DNA of 64,000 bases from Henckelia pumila (Eukaryota; Streptophyta; Magnoliopsida; Lamiales; Gesneriaceae), in NCBI RefSeq assembly GCF_033568475.1, contig NC_133121.1, positions 930,001 to 994,000 on the forward strand, given 5' to 3'. Shown here one piece after another: positions 24,801 through 37,789 of this stretch. Position 1 is the first letter of the stretch. Each line of letters begins with the position of its first letter. Below the pieces are notes generated by a model. That model ran no database searches. It was not told the DNA's origin and saw nothing but the letters and a program-made list of their open reading frames with translations. The position numbers and the translations under genes are program-made.

Positions 24801-27800
24801 TTCCATGTATGTATATATAACGTACAGCTTTTTTAAAAACAGAAACCAAATCAGGATATTCATGGAAATAATTATTTGTACATTAATTGGGACGTTATTT
24901 ACTAGATATTGTGGCACGTTACCAAATTTAAATTACAAATATGATGTCATCACGATATTTTTATATTATATTATTAGAAAATTTATATGAAATGCAAGTG
25001 GAAACAAAAATCCTGGGTTTGTGCATGAGAAGAAGCCACAAAACAAGGCCCTGCTCGGCGATGCCTCTCTAATTCAAACATGTCACCATCATCCATTCAC
25101 ATCATGCGCAATATATCAATGTATTGATGCAATTCTAAAATATTTTTTTAATTAATGTATAATAGTAATATCATAATTGTTAAAATTATCAAATCATTAA
25201 ACTATGATTTAAAATATCAAAATATAAAAAAAATATATATAAAATAAAAGTGTATTAATATCTATATCACATAAAAATAATTTTGGTAAAAAAATAATAT
25301 CTTAGAGAAAAATTCTTTATATATAAAGGAAGATTTATTGCTTGTTAGTAAATTGGCATGCTAAAAAGAAAATTTAACTTAAATAATATGGTAAGCAACT
25401 ATCGTGTGCATGATGTCACGTCAACAAGTGCTCACAATAATATCATTTCTCTAGGTTATATTAACATATTGTTTAGTAAGGTTAAATATACCAAAATCGG
25501 TTTTTTTTTAAAAAAAAAACGACAATTTTTATCGAACTAGAGAACGGGTATTGTTGTGATCATTTTATTAAATTAAATGATCCAGATTTATTAATTCAAG
25601 AGGTTAATCCATTATTATATATATAGTATAAATTAACCTGAAAAATACTCTTTTTAATGATAATTATGTGATCTTGATAAATACAAGAACGACCAATAAT
25701 TTTTATAATATTTTTAAAACACATATGTAAACTTTCCTAATGTACGTAATTTGATATGTTTAATATCCGGAGCTTTTGAAATTCAATATTTTTAATAAAA
25801 TAAATTTTAAAATATAACAAGCATTTTGACATCATACATTTGGCATACATCGATAAGGACGATATTTTACGCGAGATGCAATATTATAGATTTTACTACA
25901 CGTATTACATAAATAATTTATGCATGTAAAATTAGATTTTTTTCACGACGACATTATATTGAAAACCAAATGACGTGAAAGTTTTACAAACTTTTTCTGA
26001 AAAATAATATATTGTTTGACATTTAGAATCAAATTAAATGATTGCGTAATGACAGTTTGACATCTAATGTTTGCCGAATTCGATATACGCAAGTTGTCGA
26101 TCTTATTATAATTAGTAACATTTTTTTTTTACAAAATTATAATTAGTAACATTATTTTTAGGAAAAATTGATTTTTTAGTATTTATGTTTGTCACTTTGC
26201 GATTTTGGTCTTCTATATTTTTCGATTTCAATTTTAATCTGCTATCTTTATTTTTTTGGATTTTTTTTTTGATGTGACCCTGATGTAGCACAGATGTGCT
26301 AATGTGGAGCTAACGTATATAGTGTCACGTAATAATTTTCGAAAAAAAAGATTGAAATTGGCAAAAATCAAAACATGCAGGACTAAAACTGAAAATAAAA
26401 ACATAGAGGGCCGAAATCGTAAAGCGACAAGCATAAATGAGCAAAATTATAGTTTTCCACCGTTTCCTTATTTTTATAACGTACCCATACTTTCATCCTA
26501 TATAATTATATATATCCACACCTTAAATTCATTTTATGTTTCAAATAATATTCACTACTTTGTAATGGATAAATGACCAAAAAATAAATTTTGAAAAATC
26601 AAATTAAACAATTGAATATAGTCGTTCAGAATCCATCATGTGAAGAACTGTCATGTAAAATTTCATATTATACGCGGGAAGTCCTATTTTTCCTGTGAAT
26701 TTTGTTATTAGTTTATTTATTTTTACATTATTCATAAAATTTCCACCTGATTTGATTAATGTTATATTTTAAGCGCTTCTCTTTGATTTGCTTTATTAGG
26801 TCCACATAGTTATGTACGCAATTTTTTTTACTCCGACCCTTAAACTAAAGATAAGCCCAAGTAATTAAACTTGGATTAATGGGATAAAAGTCCATTAGAA
26901 CTATGAGGCCCAATCGCCCAAAATCACATGTGAACAAAAGTCAACTAGGAAGTAAGATAACTGTGAACTCATTTTCCGTTACACAATAATTGAAATCTTT
27001 ATTCACTCAATAAATAAATAAATGAAATCGTTGCGAATAGCCGAATATGCTTTAATTGGCTTTTGAAAGTAAAATTAAATAGTACTCGTATTTTAATTAA
27101 TTTTGGTCGCACAACTATATCGGAACAACCTAGCTACCAAGTGCTTAATTAGTTTTTCTACGCCTAGTAAAGGTAAATATTATTTGCATATTGGCACATG
27201 ATTAGCGATATAACATGAGTACGTAGGTATTTTTTAAGATGATCTTATGAATTTTTATCTGTGAAACTGGTCAACCCTACATATGTTTATAACAAAAATT
27301 AATATTTTTGACATAAAAAATAATATTTTTTAAAGATAACCCAAATAAGATATCCGTCTCACAAAATTAACCCGTGAGATTGTGTCACAACTCACAAGCA
27401 TTTTTGTCAATTATTAAAAGATTAACACGATCGCGGCAATTTCTATCTCAATCGATCTCTTGAGGTTTTTTGAATATTAGTCAAGCAAAATGAGTCAAAT
27501 GACCTTCGAGGCATGCTTCTAGAAGTAGGCATGTTCCCCTTCCCGTAAGTTGTTGCCTAGTAAAGTAACACGCTAAACAATTTCCACCAGCTAATATACA
27601 ATAATTACTAATCTACAACATATAATTGCATCTAGAGTTTTTAAAGTCGTGATTTTGATAAAAGATTAATTAATATATAGCTATATTATTTTAATAATTA
27701 AAGATAAATCCAAAAGGAAAACGACAATAAAAAAACTATACGTGGGTAATTTGGGATCCTTCAATTTAATTTATTTAAATAAAAATGCCCTTGTGAGTAG

Positions 27801-28900
27801 GTGCTTAGTCATTTAATGATTTTTAAATGACGTACGCTGTGACATGTACACAATATTTTAACAAGCAGTTGTGGATTAAGTAAAGATTTGTTGATCAAAC
27901 CAAATAACATATATATTATAAACAAAAAAGAATATTATGTAAAATAATATTCAAATAAAATTATTACAAATGAGAGTAAATTTGAAGCTTCATATATATA
28001 TAATATATATCACCAATTTGTTTCCGGGTTTTTTTTTTAAAAAAAAATAATCACACACTGTTTCCATAAATATAATATATAAAATTAGGCGTAGAAATTG
28101 TTTTTATGTGTATTCAAACTGTTTATTAAATTAATAACATATGACACAGTAAGATAATTATCTATGAGCATTAACAAATCTCGATGCGCTTATAAAAAGT
28201 TTGTGCTAAAAACTATTATCTTTTCATTAAACAAAACTTATTATTTTTAGAAATTGTAATCCATATATGATATATTTTATTAAAGAAAAACCTTGTATGT
28301 TGATTTTTTTTTCCTAGATCATATTGTATGTTGCTTTAAAAGTAACCAATTCAGTAATTTTGGTTAAAATGAGTCCGTACGGCGTACACGATACAAAAGA
28401 ACTTTTATAAATTAATGTGAAGGTTAATATATACATTATCCATATTTATCTTTTATTATCTATTTAACATGTAAAATTTAATCGATTCCCCCGTTCGATG
28501 AATGTTAAATACAATTCGTCTTTTTCATATATAATAATAATATAGATATAGATGTTAGTTGACTTTCGTATACAACCTGGAAAGTTCATTAAAATAATGG
28601 GAAAATATATCCAGTTGATTTTGATTAAATTAAAAATAAATATTTAAAACCAAAGGTTAATTAAATTTAGTGTGTTGTGAATATTATTAAATTTAAATTA
28701 ATATCTTTTGACGGAGTCGAATCTTCACATTTTTTTTTATAAAAAAAAAACTGAAAAATCATTGTCATCTATTGCATACACATTTATCCGGCCATGTCAA
28801 ATTTACCTTAAATTTTTTTGAAAAAATTGATTGGTTGGAATTTATATATTTATAAAATAATATAATTGAAGTATAAAACATTATTATGGGAGGAAAAAAT
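24801..28900. other. Intergenic AT-rich DNA
   Basis: No supportable gene on either strand. It contains the foldback MITE listed at 26160-26455. Confidence 0.5.
26160..26455. mobile_element. Foldback MITE of about 295 bp
   Basis: The left arm (TTATGTTTGTCACTTTGCGA, then TTTTGGTCTTCTAT) pairs with the right arm (ATAGAGGGCCGAAATCGTAA, then AGCGACAAGCATAAAT). The arms are diverged by roughly a fifth. Exact ends and target duplication were not resolved. Similar degenerate repeats occur near 5.7, 11.4 and 18.8 kb. Confidence 0.5.
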
Positions 28901-29628
28901 GATTGAAAAGTAGAATATGAGCATGGGAAGCTAGCTGGTAAAAACTTGAAAAGCAAACAAGTAAGAATTGGACCGAGACTAATGGAAGATTCCACAATTG
29001 ATTAATTTTATATGTTATTCACTTCTCTTGGACTTAATCCCAGTCTCCGGTCCAAAACGGCATGTTTCGTGCTTTTACCAATAAACTATATATTTTCTAC
29101 ACGTCTTCCATGTATTTCATTTCCACATTCAATTATTGGAAATTTTTTAAATTCGTATGTTTAGTTTAGTAATTGGGTATTTAATTGGACATCAACATCT
29201 ATCAATTTTTTTAGTCAATCGTTTGATTTGTGGGTGAGCATATTTAACAAACCCTCTCATTTCTTCTATAAAAAAACAAACATTCATTTCATTAATAATA
29301 ACTCTATTTCTTTTTGTATCTATTTTCTTTAAAAAAATATACAATTATTGCAAAATTTTTAGTAGTTCCACGAATACATATTATATATAAATTAAACAGA
29401 AAAAAAAAGAGTCCATAATTTGTACATAACTCATTTGACATCATAATTTTAAATTTAAGAGGAGATCTATAAATGTAAGACAGACAGAAACGTAATTAAT
29501 GTAACAAAATTAATTGTACAATAAAAAAAGTTAATTTAATTTAATATGCATCTAGACACGAAAAATAAATCAAAATATCTGAAAAATAGGAGTTCATTAA
29601 CGAGGAAGACTTGCGACATCTTCCCACT

Positions 29629-29635
29629 TATAAAT
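29629..29635 (+). promoter_or_regulatory. TATA box of GLP gene 1
   Basis: TATAAAT 111 bp upstream of the ATG. The same box in near-identical context (AATAATxTCACCCACTTTTC) precedes GLP gene 2. Confidence 0.65.
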
Positions 29636-29739
29636 AATGTCACCCACTTTTCAGCTTTGCACACACATATCCTTAATCTTCCCAACCAATCCCACTTCAA
29701 ATCTCTCTTCTTCTTGCCCTTAATAATTCAAGCTTCGCC

Positions 29740-31188
29740 ATGGCCGCCGCCGCCGCCGCATGTAGAATGCTAGCAGTAATGGCCATAATGTTGGTCGCCG
29801 GAAGAGCTTCTGCCGATCCTGACATGCTTCAAGATATCTGTGTGGCTGATCTTGCTTCTGGTATTATAAATTATTTATATTCTCTGTTTGTTGTTGTTTT
29901 TTTTTTTTTTCTATATATAGTAGCTATATCTAATTTAATTAATTTCTCTATATATACTATATTTTCTTTGAAAATTTATGTATCATTTTGATGCATCAGT
30001 TTTGATTCGATCTTCAGTTTGTTCTTTCTTGATTGACCTGTGATTGCGAGGTGTGTGTGTCTATAGACTATATATATAATCTCAGTGTAATTAATTTGTC
30101 TTAATTATATATATAGTATATATAAATGTTGGTTTTTCTTATGCACCAAGAAAATTTCCAGCGACTTGCGGTCAAATTACTATAATCTTGAACCAATAGG
30201 GCATAGGCTGCAAATTAACCTAATAAGACATGTTTAATTAGTTATGAACGTGGTTAAATTGGTTGCTTATTTTTCCACTTAATTTGATATATATTTCTTG
30301 TTCTACGTTTGTATTTCATTTGATATTGTAATAATATAGGTAAATACTTTTTTCCTTTCACTTTTAGTAATTTGAAATTTTGTTAACAGGTAATTTTTAT
30401 TCATTTATACTTTATATTGATTAAGATATGCATATCTTTTAAAAATTTATTGAAAATGACAATATTTTTTGAAAAAAAAAAACTAAATTATTTTTGTGTG
30501 CACGCTACATATATATACGTGGATATCTATATATATATTTTTGGTACCAACTATATATGTATATATTTATTAGAGCTTCCAGAAGACAATTGATAATTTT
30601 GAAAAGTGGTTAATGACGTGGAATTGACATATTTGGCTCCAAAATGGAACAGGTGTGAAAGTCAACGGATTCGTGTGTAAGTCAAACACGACGGCGGACG
30701 ACTTCTTCTCCGCCGTGCTGGCAAAACCCGGCGCCACAAACACCACCTCTGGTTCGCTAGTCACCGGTGCCAACGTACAGAGAATCCCAGGCCTGAACAC
30801 CCTCGGCGTCTCCCTGTCGAGGATCGACTACGCCCCCGGCGGCCTGAACCCGCCGCACACTCACCCACGCGCCACCGAGATCGTGTTCGTCCTCTACGGC
30901 GAGCTGGAAGTGGGCTTCATCACAACCGCCAATGTCCTCTACACCAAGACCATCAAATATGGCGAGATCTTCGTCTTCCCCAGAGGCCTCGTCCACTTCC
31001 AGAAGAACAACGGGGGAGTTCCCGCCGCCGTGATCGCCGCCTTCAACAGTCAGCTTCCGGGCACGCAGTCCATCGCCACCACCTTGTTTGGAGCGTCGCC
31101 GCCGGTGCCGGATAATGTTCTGTCAAAGGCCTTCCAGATCGAAACTTCCCAAGTTCAGGAGATCAAGTCCAAATTCGCACCCAAATGA
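29740..31188 (+). CDS. Germin-like protein 1 (GLP), intact
   Basis: Exons 29740-29860 and 30653-31188 with a 792-bp GT-AG intron; 218 aa. The N-terminus is a signal peptide (MLAVMAIMLVAGRASA, cleavage about before DPDML), so the product is apoplastic. Conserved Cys pair in QDIC and FVCK. Cupin box 1 PPHTHPRATE supplies His, His and Glu; box 2 GEIFVFPRGLVHF supplies the fourth metal-binding His. Germins and GLPs are Mn-binding hexameric cupins with oxalate oxidase or superoxide dismutase activity, or none. The C-terminus IKSKFAPK resembles subfamily 2 / rhicadhesin-receptor-like GLPs; activity cannot be told from sequence. An N-glycosylation sequon is at SNTT. Poly(A)-type AATAAA at 31300-31305. 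It is one of two intact members of a local array; exon 2 is GC-rich in AT-rich surroundings. Confidence 0.93.
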
Positions 31189-31794
31189 AATTAAATGAAA
31201 GTTCACATGCACTACTCGATCTTTTTTCAATATTCGTTTGATAATTTGATTCCTCCTGATGTTTGTTTGAAGATTTTCCAAATTTCTTTCCATTTTATCA
31301 ATAAAATCTGATTTTAATTTCTTCAAATTGTTTGATTTGTACGTACACATGCATGAACAATTTGTGTCATTATTTCCCGACTTTGGACGATTTAAGAAAT
31401 CACATGTACACACTTAATTGTCTCTTTCTTGCATATTTGGTTAACTAAACAGCAAAATTTACTGCTTTCATTTGACCTCAAATACTCATATAAGGTTGCG
31501 CTTGATACTTGAATTGGAAATCCATGGATTAATTCGAATAGTTTTATTGTTTTACAGTTAATTAAATAATATATAGCTCAACTTTTAAATCCATACTTCA
31601 AGTTTATATATATATATATTAGTAATACAAACTACGTAAAGTATATAAAAATTTGAAATGTCATCATATTCATTATTGTGGAACTTGAAATGCAGTTATT
31701 AATTAACATTAAATAATATTATATAAGAATGTTAGGGATATGAATATGAAGTTTATGGATTTACTAGTCTAAACAACAAAAAAATATTTAAACA

Positions 31795-33019
31795 TATTTG
31801 AAATCATGAATTTGAAACATATCAAACCAAGCGCAACCTAACATAATTTAGCATTATTCATTCAAGCCACTTTGTTGTGATCATGATCAGTACTATTCAA
31901 TTAATGATATGGAATTCCACGTGCGGTAAAGAAAATAATTAAGGTTGCAATGTTTGGATTGCTGGATTTTGATTATAAGTTTATTGTTTACAATTAAACA
32001 ATATCTAAATGTTAAATCCATACTTTACTTATTTGCACATTAGTAATACAAAATAAAAGGCCATCAAAATTATATGCTTTGAGCAAAAGATATAACCAGG
32101 GGCGGCCCTAAGTTAGGGTGGACTGTGCGACCGTTCAAGGCTTCATCTTGACACGGGCCTCCGATTATTTTTAAAAATTAGCATTTAAATTAATATCCAA
32201 ATAAATTTAATAAATAAGTAGTGATATAACAAAATAAAAAAAATTGTGAATAGGTTTTTATGACACAAATTTTGCTCCAAATGAGTTAAATCACCACAAT
32301 TAACTATCATGGTTCACTAACTCTGTTCAACTTCTATTTTCTTTCCTCATTCAACCCTCCAACCAATTTAATCTATGTTAAAAAATTTCTTGCTAACCTC
32401 CGTTGCATCATAGGTAGACATACTGTCAAGTTTTTTTTACTTAATATTCAATTAAACTATGTTGATTTCTCATATTGTAGATTATAAAATTGAGTAATTT
32501 TACAAAAGGTATAATTTTTATTTTTATTTTTATTTTTTTTCATTTATTAATGGATTGTTGCATCATTATTTTATTAATTTATATTACATTAATTTATTAT
32601 ATTTTTCCTATATATATGTATATTTTTTGTTCGTATTTTACTTCATTATTTAGTATTATTTTACATTGTTTATAAATTTAGTTAAATGGTTCCATTCTTG
32701 CACAAATATTCATCATAAAATGTCAAAATGACGACTTTGTTTAAAAAAATGCAATAAAAGTGAATTTTAAATAACATTGGTTGTTGAATAATTTATTTTG
32801 AGAAACTATATATATGTAAAATTCTTTCTAATGTGTATGTTCTTTAATATTATATTTGTGTATATATATACACACTATTAATGAAAGAGAACATATTTTT
32901 AACTTCGACCCGGGTCACGTTTTTTTTCAGGACCGCCCCTGGATATAAACTAGTATGATTTTTTCTTTTTGAAAGAAACATGGATTGTTGCATATATGTG
33001 TATCATTTCTTAAAAATAT
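31795..33019. repeat. GLP unit 3' flank, paralogous to 37560-38455
   Basis: The sequence following GLP gene 1 (TGAAATCATGAATTTGAAA, then CGCAACCTAA) recurs after the decayed GLP at 37.5 kb. Both run to GGATTGTTGCATATAT and then part company at 33019/33020, where an LTR begins in this copy. The paralogy shows the array arose by duplication of units longer than the gene. Confidence 0.7.
32097..32941. mobile_element. hAT-like element, TIR CAGGGGCGG
   Basis: 845 bp with ends CAGGGGCGGCCCT and AGGACCGCCCCTG. Flanking 8-bp repeats GATATAAC and GATATAAA (7/8) fit a hAT-like element. The paralogous unit at about 38394-38402 has the uninterrupted site AAAAGATATAAATAG, confirming the insertion. No transposase ORF. 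Confidence 0.75.
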
Positions 33020-33981
33020 TGTTGGAAAAAAAATTTATTGAATGAATTACAATTGAAATGTGCTTGAAAATCTTATTTGAATTGTGTTGGAATAGTTTGA
33101 ATTTGGTGAAATAAATTGGAGGAAAAACTTGATTTGGTTTGTCCCACATTGGAACATGTTCAATGTATATTTCACCTTTTATAATTCAACTTTGGTTTAA
33201 GGGATTGGGCCCTTAGGGCACCTGATGTTTTGTAAAGGGGAAAGACGCTAATCCATGCAACAAACACACGACGAGACATGGCGTGGCGAGGCGAGGTCAT
33301 ATGATAAATTATTTTTTTTGGATAAAATTTGGTTCAAGAATAATATTTTATTATTTTTGTGAGTGCGGTCGATCGGTTAAAAACAACCGACCGAGTGCGG
33401 CCCTCCTCTGCCGAGACAGAATGTTTCATGAAATTTGGGCGCTCGGTCTGCTCAATTTAACCGACCGAGCGCACCATAGTTTGAGCAAAATAGTAGGCTT
33501 TGGAAATGTTGGGCGCTCGGTCCGCTAAATTTTATCGACCGAGCGCGCCTTCTACAGTCCGAAAAGCTGCGTCTCTTTATGGGCTTTTTCTGTCATGGGT
33601 TGCATCCTTACGCCTTAAAACGTGTTGTTTTGTGTATAAGCCTATATATACGATAGTTATAACATAGAAAAGATATACAGAAACATCTGATAACGTATGC
33701 ATCAGATTTCTGATTTCTGAAAAATCTCTTCCTCACTTTCTCAAAGAAAAGTTGAAACTTATTTTAGTTCGCTGAAGTTCGTGATATTTGTAGTGCTGCT
33801 ATATCACGATCGTTAGTCGTTGTATCTTAGAGACGATTGCCGTCAACGTTGAGCACTGTTAACGGGCAATTTCGTCTTGCGGATAGAGAGTTTCTCTCGC
33901 CTCGACTTTGTTCGTCTTTGTTGCTGCTATTGTTGCTGTTGACGCACTCATTTTCAGAATTCGAAGTACACCCTAATAACA
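33020..33981 (+). mobile_element. Copia-type LTR (fossil)
   Basis: Starts TGTTGGAA exactly where homology with the paralogous GLP flank ends, and a plausible end is ...CCCTAATAACA at 33981. It contains TTTGTCCCACATTGGAAC, a stretch familiar from plant Copia LTRs, and a TATA-like CCTATATATA near 33640. Three GC-rich inverted repeats built on CGCTCGGTC/GACCGAGCG occur at about 33365-33545. What follows (to about 34140) may be its leader, but no polyprotein is seen, so it looks broken or solo. Confidence 0.55.
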
Positions 33982-34144
33982 ATCGCAAGACAAAATTTTG
34001 TATTTCTTGGATTTTGAAGATGTCTAAAGTTTCATTCTGTGGGGACCTCGGGTTGCTAATTGCAAATCTTAAGGGACAATTAATGAATAAGCATCATTAA
34101 TCTAATAAGAAAATAATAAGGATCAAACAATTTTTCTTTCAAAG

Positions 34145-34870
34145 GAGGGGTGATCCCGGGCGGTTAAAAAAAGCCGCCCGGGCGCCCCTGTTTTTTTCAA
34201 AACAGTAGGCTAAGACCCGGGGTGCGCCCGGGCTGTTGTTTTCTACCGCCCGGGCGAATCATGGGCGAAAAATCTGCTCTGTTCTTTTATCAGCAATTTG
34301 ATCCCTTCAATCCATTTCAATCCTTCAAATTCAAGTCTAGAACATGATATATAAGATCCAAATCATGCATATAAACATAAACAAGGTCTCAAGCATCTAT
34401 ACATGCATTTGTTATATCGAACAAGTCTCTAAATAACGATAAACAACATCAACTATCTCAAGTTTCATACATGCATTCCAAAACCAACAAGTTCTAAGGT
34501 TCTTGATGCTTCTAGTTCACAAAACTTCATCTACAACCCGAGCCTCACGTGCTAGACTCTCTCCCAACTGTCAATGACATCGATGACTAGCTCCTGCCCC
34601 ATCTGTTGTCATGCACACATACAAAACAAGACAACAGCCGGATAAACTCCGGTGAGAAACAATTCTCAGTATAACCAACATATAGAAAGCGTTAAATAAA
34701 TCATATCGACTCTATTTAAAACTCGACTCAACAAATAGAGTAATTAACACTTCGAATAAGAACTGATTCATACAACTTCGAGGCCATCAAGATTCATAAA
34801 TGATCTTGACATGGATATCCATCTATCGTAGCCATTTCGAGCTAGAAAATAAGGTTAACCGCAACCTTGG
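34145..34870 (-). mobile_element. LTR-retrotransposon fragment, possibly Gypsy (fossil)
   Basis: Non-coding sequence with repeated CCGCCCGGGCG palindromes (34150-34260), followed by blocks such as GACAACAGCCGGATAAACTC. On the minus strand these recall the region before the 3' LTR of plant Ty3/Gypsy elements. It is a short broken piece and the family is a guess. Confidence 0.35.
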
Positions 34871-34874
34871 CATA

Positions 34875-35060
34875 GAATCAATTCATTAATAATAACTCTA
34901 TTTTCTCATCTAATGTTTTTTTATTTAATGTTAATATAATGAAACAGAGAAAAGTCGATTTTTTTTAATAATCTGTTTGACATTAAAATTACAAATTTAA
35001 GACAAGTACTCCATTGAGGAAATCAATCGTAAAAAATTATTCAGTTAAGTTAAGAGAAAA
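34875..35060 (+). pseudogene. Decayed GLP unit: promoter-side remnant
   Basis: Blocks CATTAATAATAACTCTATTT and ATTACAAATTTAAGA match the region upstream of the intact GLP genes (29290-29470 and 39600-39740). No first exon follows. Together with the coding scrap at 37.5 kb it marks a middle GLP unit that was gutted and then split by the foldback element. Confidence 0.55.
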
Positions 35061-35665
35061 GCACAATGTGTGTAGAACAAACAAATCTCTTGAGCCTTCA
35101 CAATCAACATCTTCAAACAAAAACAAGTCATAGATCATTTTTCCGTGTTCAATATTTTTCTATATCAGCTTAATAGAGCTTAATCACCCACAAATGAGAA
35201 TTCAATGTGGGTTAAACTTCAAATTCTATATATAAAAATTTTGTCTCTTTTCGGTATTGATTTTTTTTTTCTTTTGATGATTTGGATTGCATTGTAAAAT
35301 ATTGAATACAAAGTATTTAATAAATTGTTTAAAACAAACTTTTTTTAACATTACAACTTGCATTCTTTCAAACGACTCTAAAATGGTAATTTTGGCTTTT
35401 TAGAAGGATTATTTTGAGTTTTTTTTGCTATGTTGAGAACTGAACTCGATATAATTTCTCGATGCTCGATCTTGTAATGGGCTTCAACTTTTGATGTAAA
35501 AGTGATGGATGTCACAAAACATAAACCATTTGTAGGGGTGTATTACTGCATAGGCCTTTATATATACACAATTAATGTCCGTTTGTCTTTTCTTTTTGCA
35601 CCATTTATTTTTTATTTTTTTAATATATAGACCATATAAATTAACACGTACATTTGAGTACTAGT

Positions 35666-35668
<3 letters not shown>
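35061..35668. other. Intergenic, no gene seen
   Basis: AT-rich DNA between the decayed GLP upstream remnant and the TA array that borders the foldback. No coding signal. Confidence 0.4.

Positions 35669-35711
<43 letters not shown>
35669..35711. repeat. TA microsatellite
   Basis: About 21 TA units, directly abutting the left end of the foldback element. Confidence 0.95.
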
Positions 35712-35713
<2 letters not shown>

Positions 35714-37248
35714 GATAATTTCCAATTTGATCTCTCATTTTAGACCTTGTTCCTGATTTGGTCCTCCGTTCTTAAATCGACCCAATTTAGTCCCTCGATT
35801 TTCGTCGTTTTTCCGCAATTGGTCCATCCGTTTAATTAAACGTCAAAATGAACGGAATGACCTGCTAAGCCGAGAGACTAAATTGGGTCGATGTAAGAAC
35901 GGAAGACCAAATCAGGAATGAGGTCTAAAATGAGGGACCAAATTGGGAATTATCCTCCCCATTCTAGCATTACTTTTGACTAAATGGTTTTTTTTTATCA
36001 GTTATATTTATAAAAATATTGTTTACCTAAATAAAAATATTTTATAAGAATTCAACACATACCATATTAATATTATTTTTTAAAATTTAAACACATAATA
36101 AAAAGTTTCGTTTATATAAAATTAAAATGTGAAAGTTTAATTTTAAAAAATTAAAGTATACTTAGTAAAAATAAATAAATATTTGTTAACAAAAATAAAA
36201 ATTTTAAAAAATAAATATTAATGATGATAATATGTTTTAAATATACATTTTTTTCAAACATAAAATATTTTTCGAATGAACTCATCTAGGTTTGTTAATA
36301 TAATTGAAAAACCTTCATAAATCCAAACAAATCAAAATAAGTCAACAACTGATATAACAACTTTGTAATTAAAAAATAAAATTTATAATAAATAAAATAA
36401 AAAATAATAAAAACATATTTTTATTTATGTTAAGCAATATTTTTATAAATATTTATATAACTGATCAAAAAAATTTCATTTAATGACTCTACTTTTCTTA
36501 TTTTCGTCTCCTTAATATTTTTAAAATGGACATCAAAATCGAAATTTAAAATTAAAATTTATCAATATTGAGATAAAAAAATTTGCAAAAATATTTTTAT
36601 AAACTTATAATTTATTTATTATAAATGTGGAATTTTGTTTCTCAAAATTGATAAATTTTAATTTTAAATTTCGTTTTTGATGTCCATCAAAAAAATTATT
36701 AAGAAGACAAAAATAAAAAAGTAAAGTCATTAAATGAAATTTTTTTGATCGGTTATATTTATAAAAATATTGGTTAACATAAATAAAAATATCTTTTTAT
36801 TATTTTTTATGAAGGTTATTCAATTATATTAACAAACCTAGATGAGTTCATTCCGAAAATATTTTATGTTTGATAAAAATATATATTTAAAACATATTGT
36901 CATCATTAATATTTATTTTTTAAAATTTTGATTTTTGTTAACAAATATTTATTTATTTTTATTAAGTATAATTTAAATTTTTAAAATTAAACTTTCACAT
37001 TTTAATATATATAAACGAGAATTTTTATTATGTGTTAAAATTTTAAAAAATAATATTAATATGGCATATGTTGAATTCTTATAAAATATTTTTTTTAGGT
37101 AAACAATATTTTTATAAATATAACTGATAAAAAAAATCATTTAGTCAAAAGTAATGCTAGAATGAGGGGATAATTCTCAATTTGGTCCCTCATTTTAGAC
37201 CTTATTCCTGATTTGGTCCCCCGTTCTTATATCGATCCAATTTAGTCC
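35712..37248. mobile_element. 1.5-kb foldback element containing a hairpin MITE
   Basis: The first 244 bp (35712-35955) form their own hairpin: GGGATAATTTCCAATTTGAT pairs with CCAAATTGGGAATTATCC. Beyond it, the left arm (35956 to about 36580) is mirrored by about 36640-37165: ATTCTAGCATTACTTTTGAC at the left and GTCAAAAGTAATGCTAGAAT at the right. The right arm ends in half of the same small hairpin, stopping at about 37248. The centre is near 36.6 kb. The arms differ by scattered changes and indels. No ORF. It lies inside a decayed GLP unit. Confidence 0.8.
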
Positions 37249-37489
37249 GACCCGGACCGGACCCGGACCGTGGCTAGGTCTAGTAGAGAGCTAAGCATTG
37301 AAGTTGAACTTCCATCTTTTTCAATAAATAAAAGACTAACTCTATTAGATTATATGGTAGCTAGCTAGGACAATAAGAACCTTTTCAATACTAGCTGTCC
37401 GGATTGCTAGCTACCTCCCGTTCATACATATTATATAGGTTTGAAATTATATTGGATATGGTACGTACACGAGGATTCTTTTTATGGCG

Positions 37490-37620
37490 GTTAACTTGCG
37501 GATGAATTCTTTTCCGCCGTGCTAGCAAAACCCGGCGCCACACACTCACCCAAATGAATTTGACCATATTTGAAATCATGAATTTGAAATCTACCAAACA
37601 AAACGCAACCTAAAATACTT
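37490..37620 (+). pseudogene. Decayed GLP exon 2 remnant
   Basis: TTTTCCGCCGTGCTAGCAAA followed by ACCCGGCGCCAC is nearly identical to the intact exon 2 (FFSAVLAKPGA), then the sequence jumps to CACACTCACCC (box 1 region) and to CCCAAATGAA (the stop). Most of the exon has been deleted internally. The 3' flank that follows (37560-38455) is paralogous to that of GLP gene 1. Confidence 0.8.
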
Positions 37621-37789
37621 TGGCATTGTTCATTCACATATGTTGTCATTACTATTCAATTAAAATTATGGAAATCCACATACTGAAAACAATTAAGATT
37701 GTTGTTGGATTGTTGGATTTCAATTATAGGTTTCTTGTTTACAATTAAATGATAGCTTAAATATTAAATTCACATCTTACTTATGTATA

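Noticed and set aside
34021-34100. Possible start of a retroelement polyprotein after the LTR at 33 kb
   Set aside because: Only a short open stretch with no gag motif; not enough to call.
37249-37275. Short CCGGACCCGGACC repeat as a possible G/C-rich regulatory element
   Set aside because: Only about 25 bp long and located at the broken end of the foldback; no further support.
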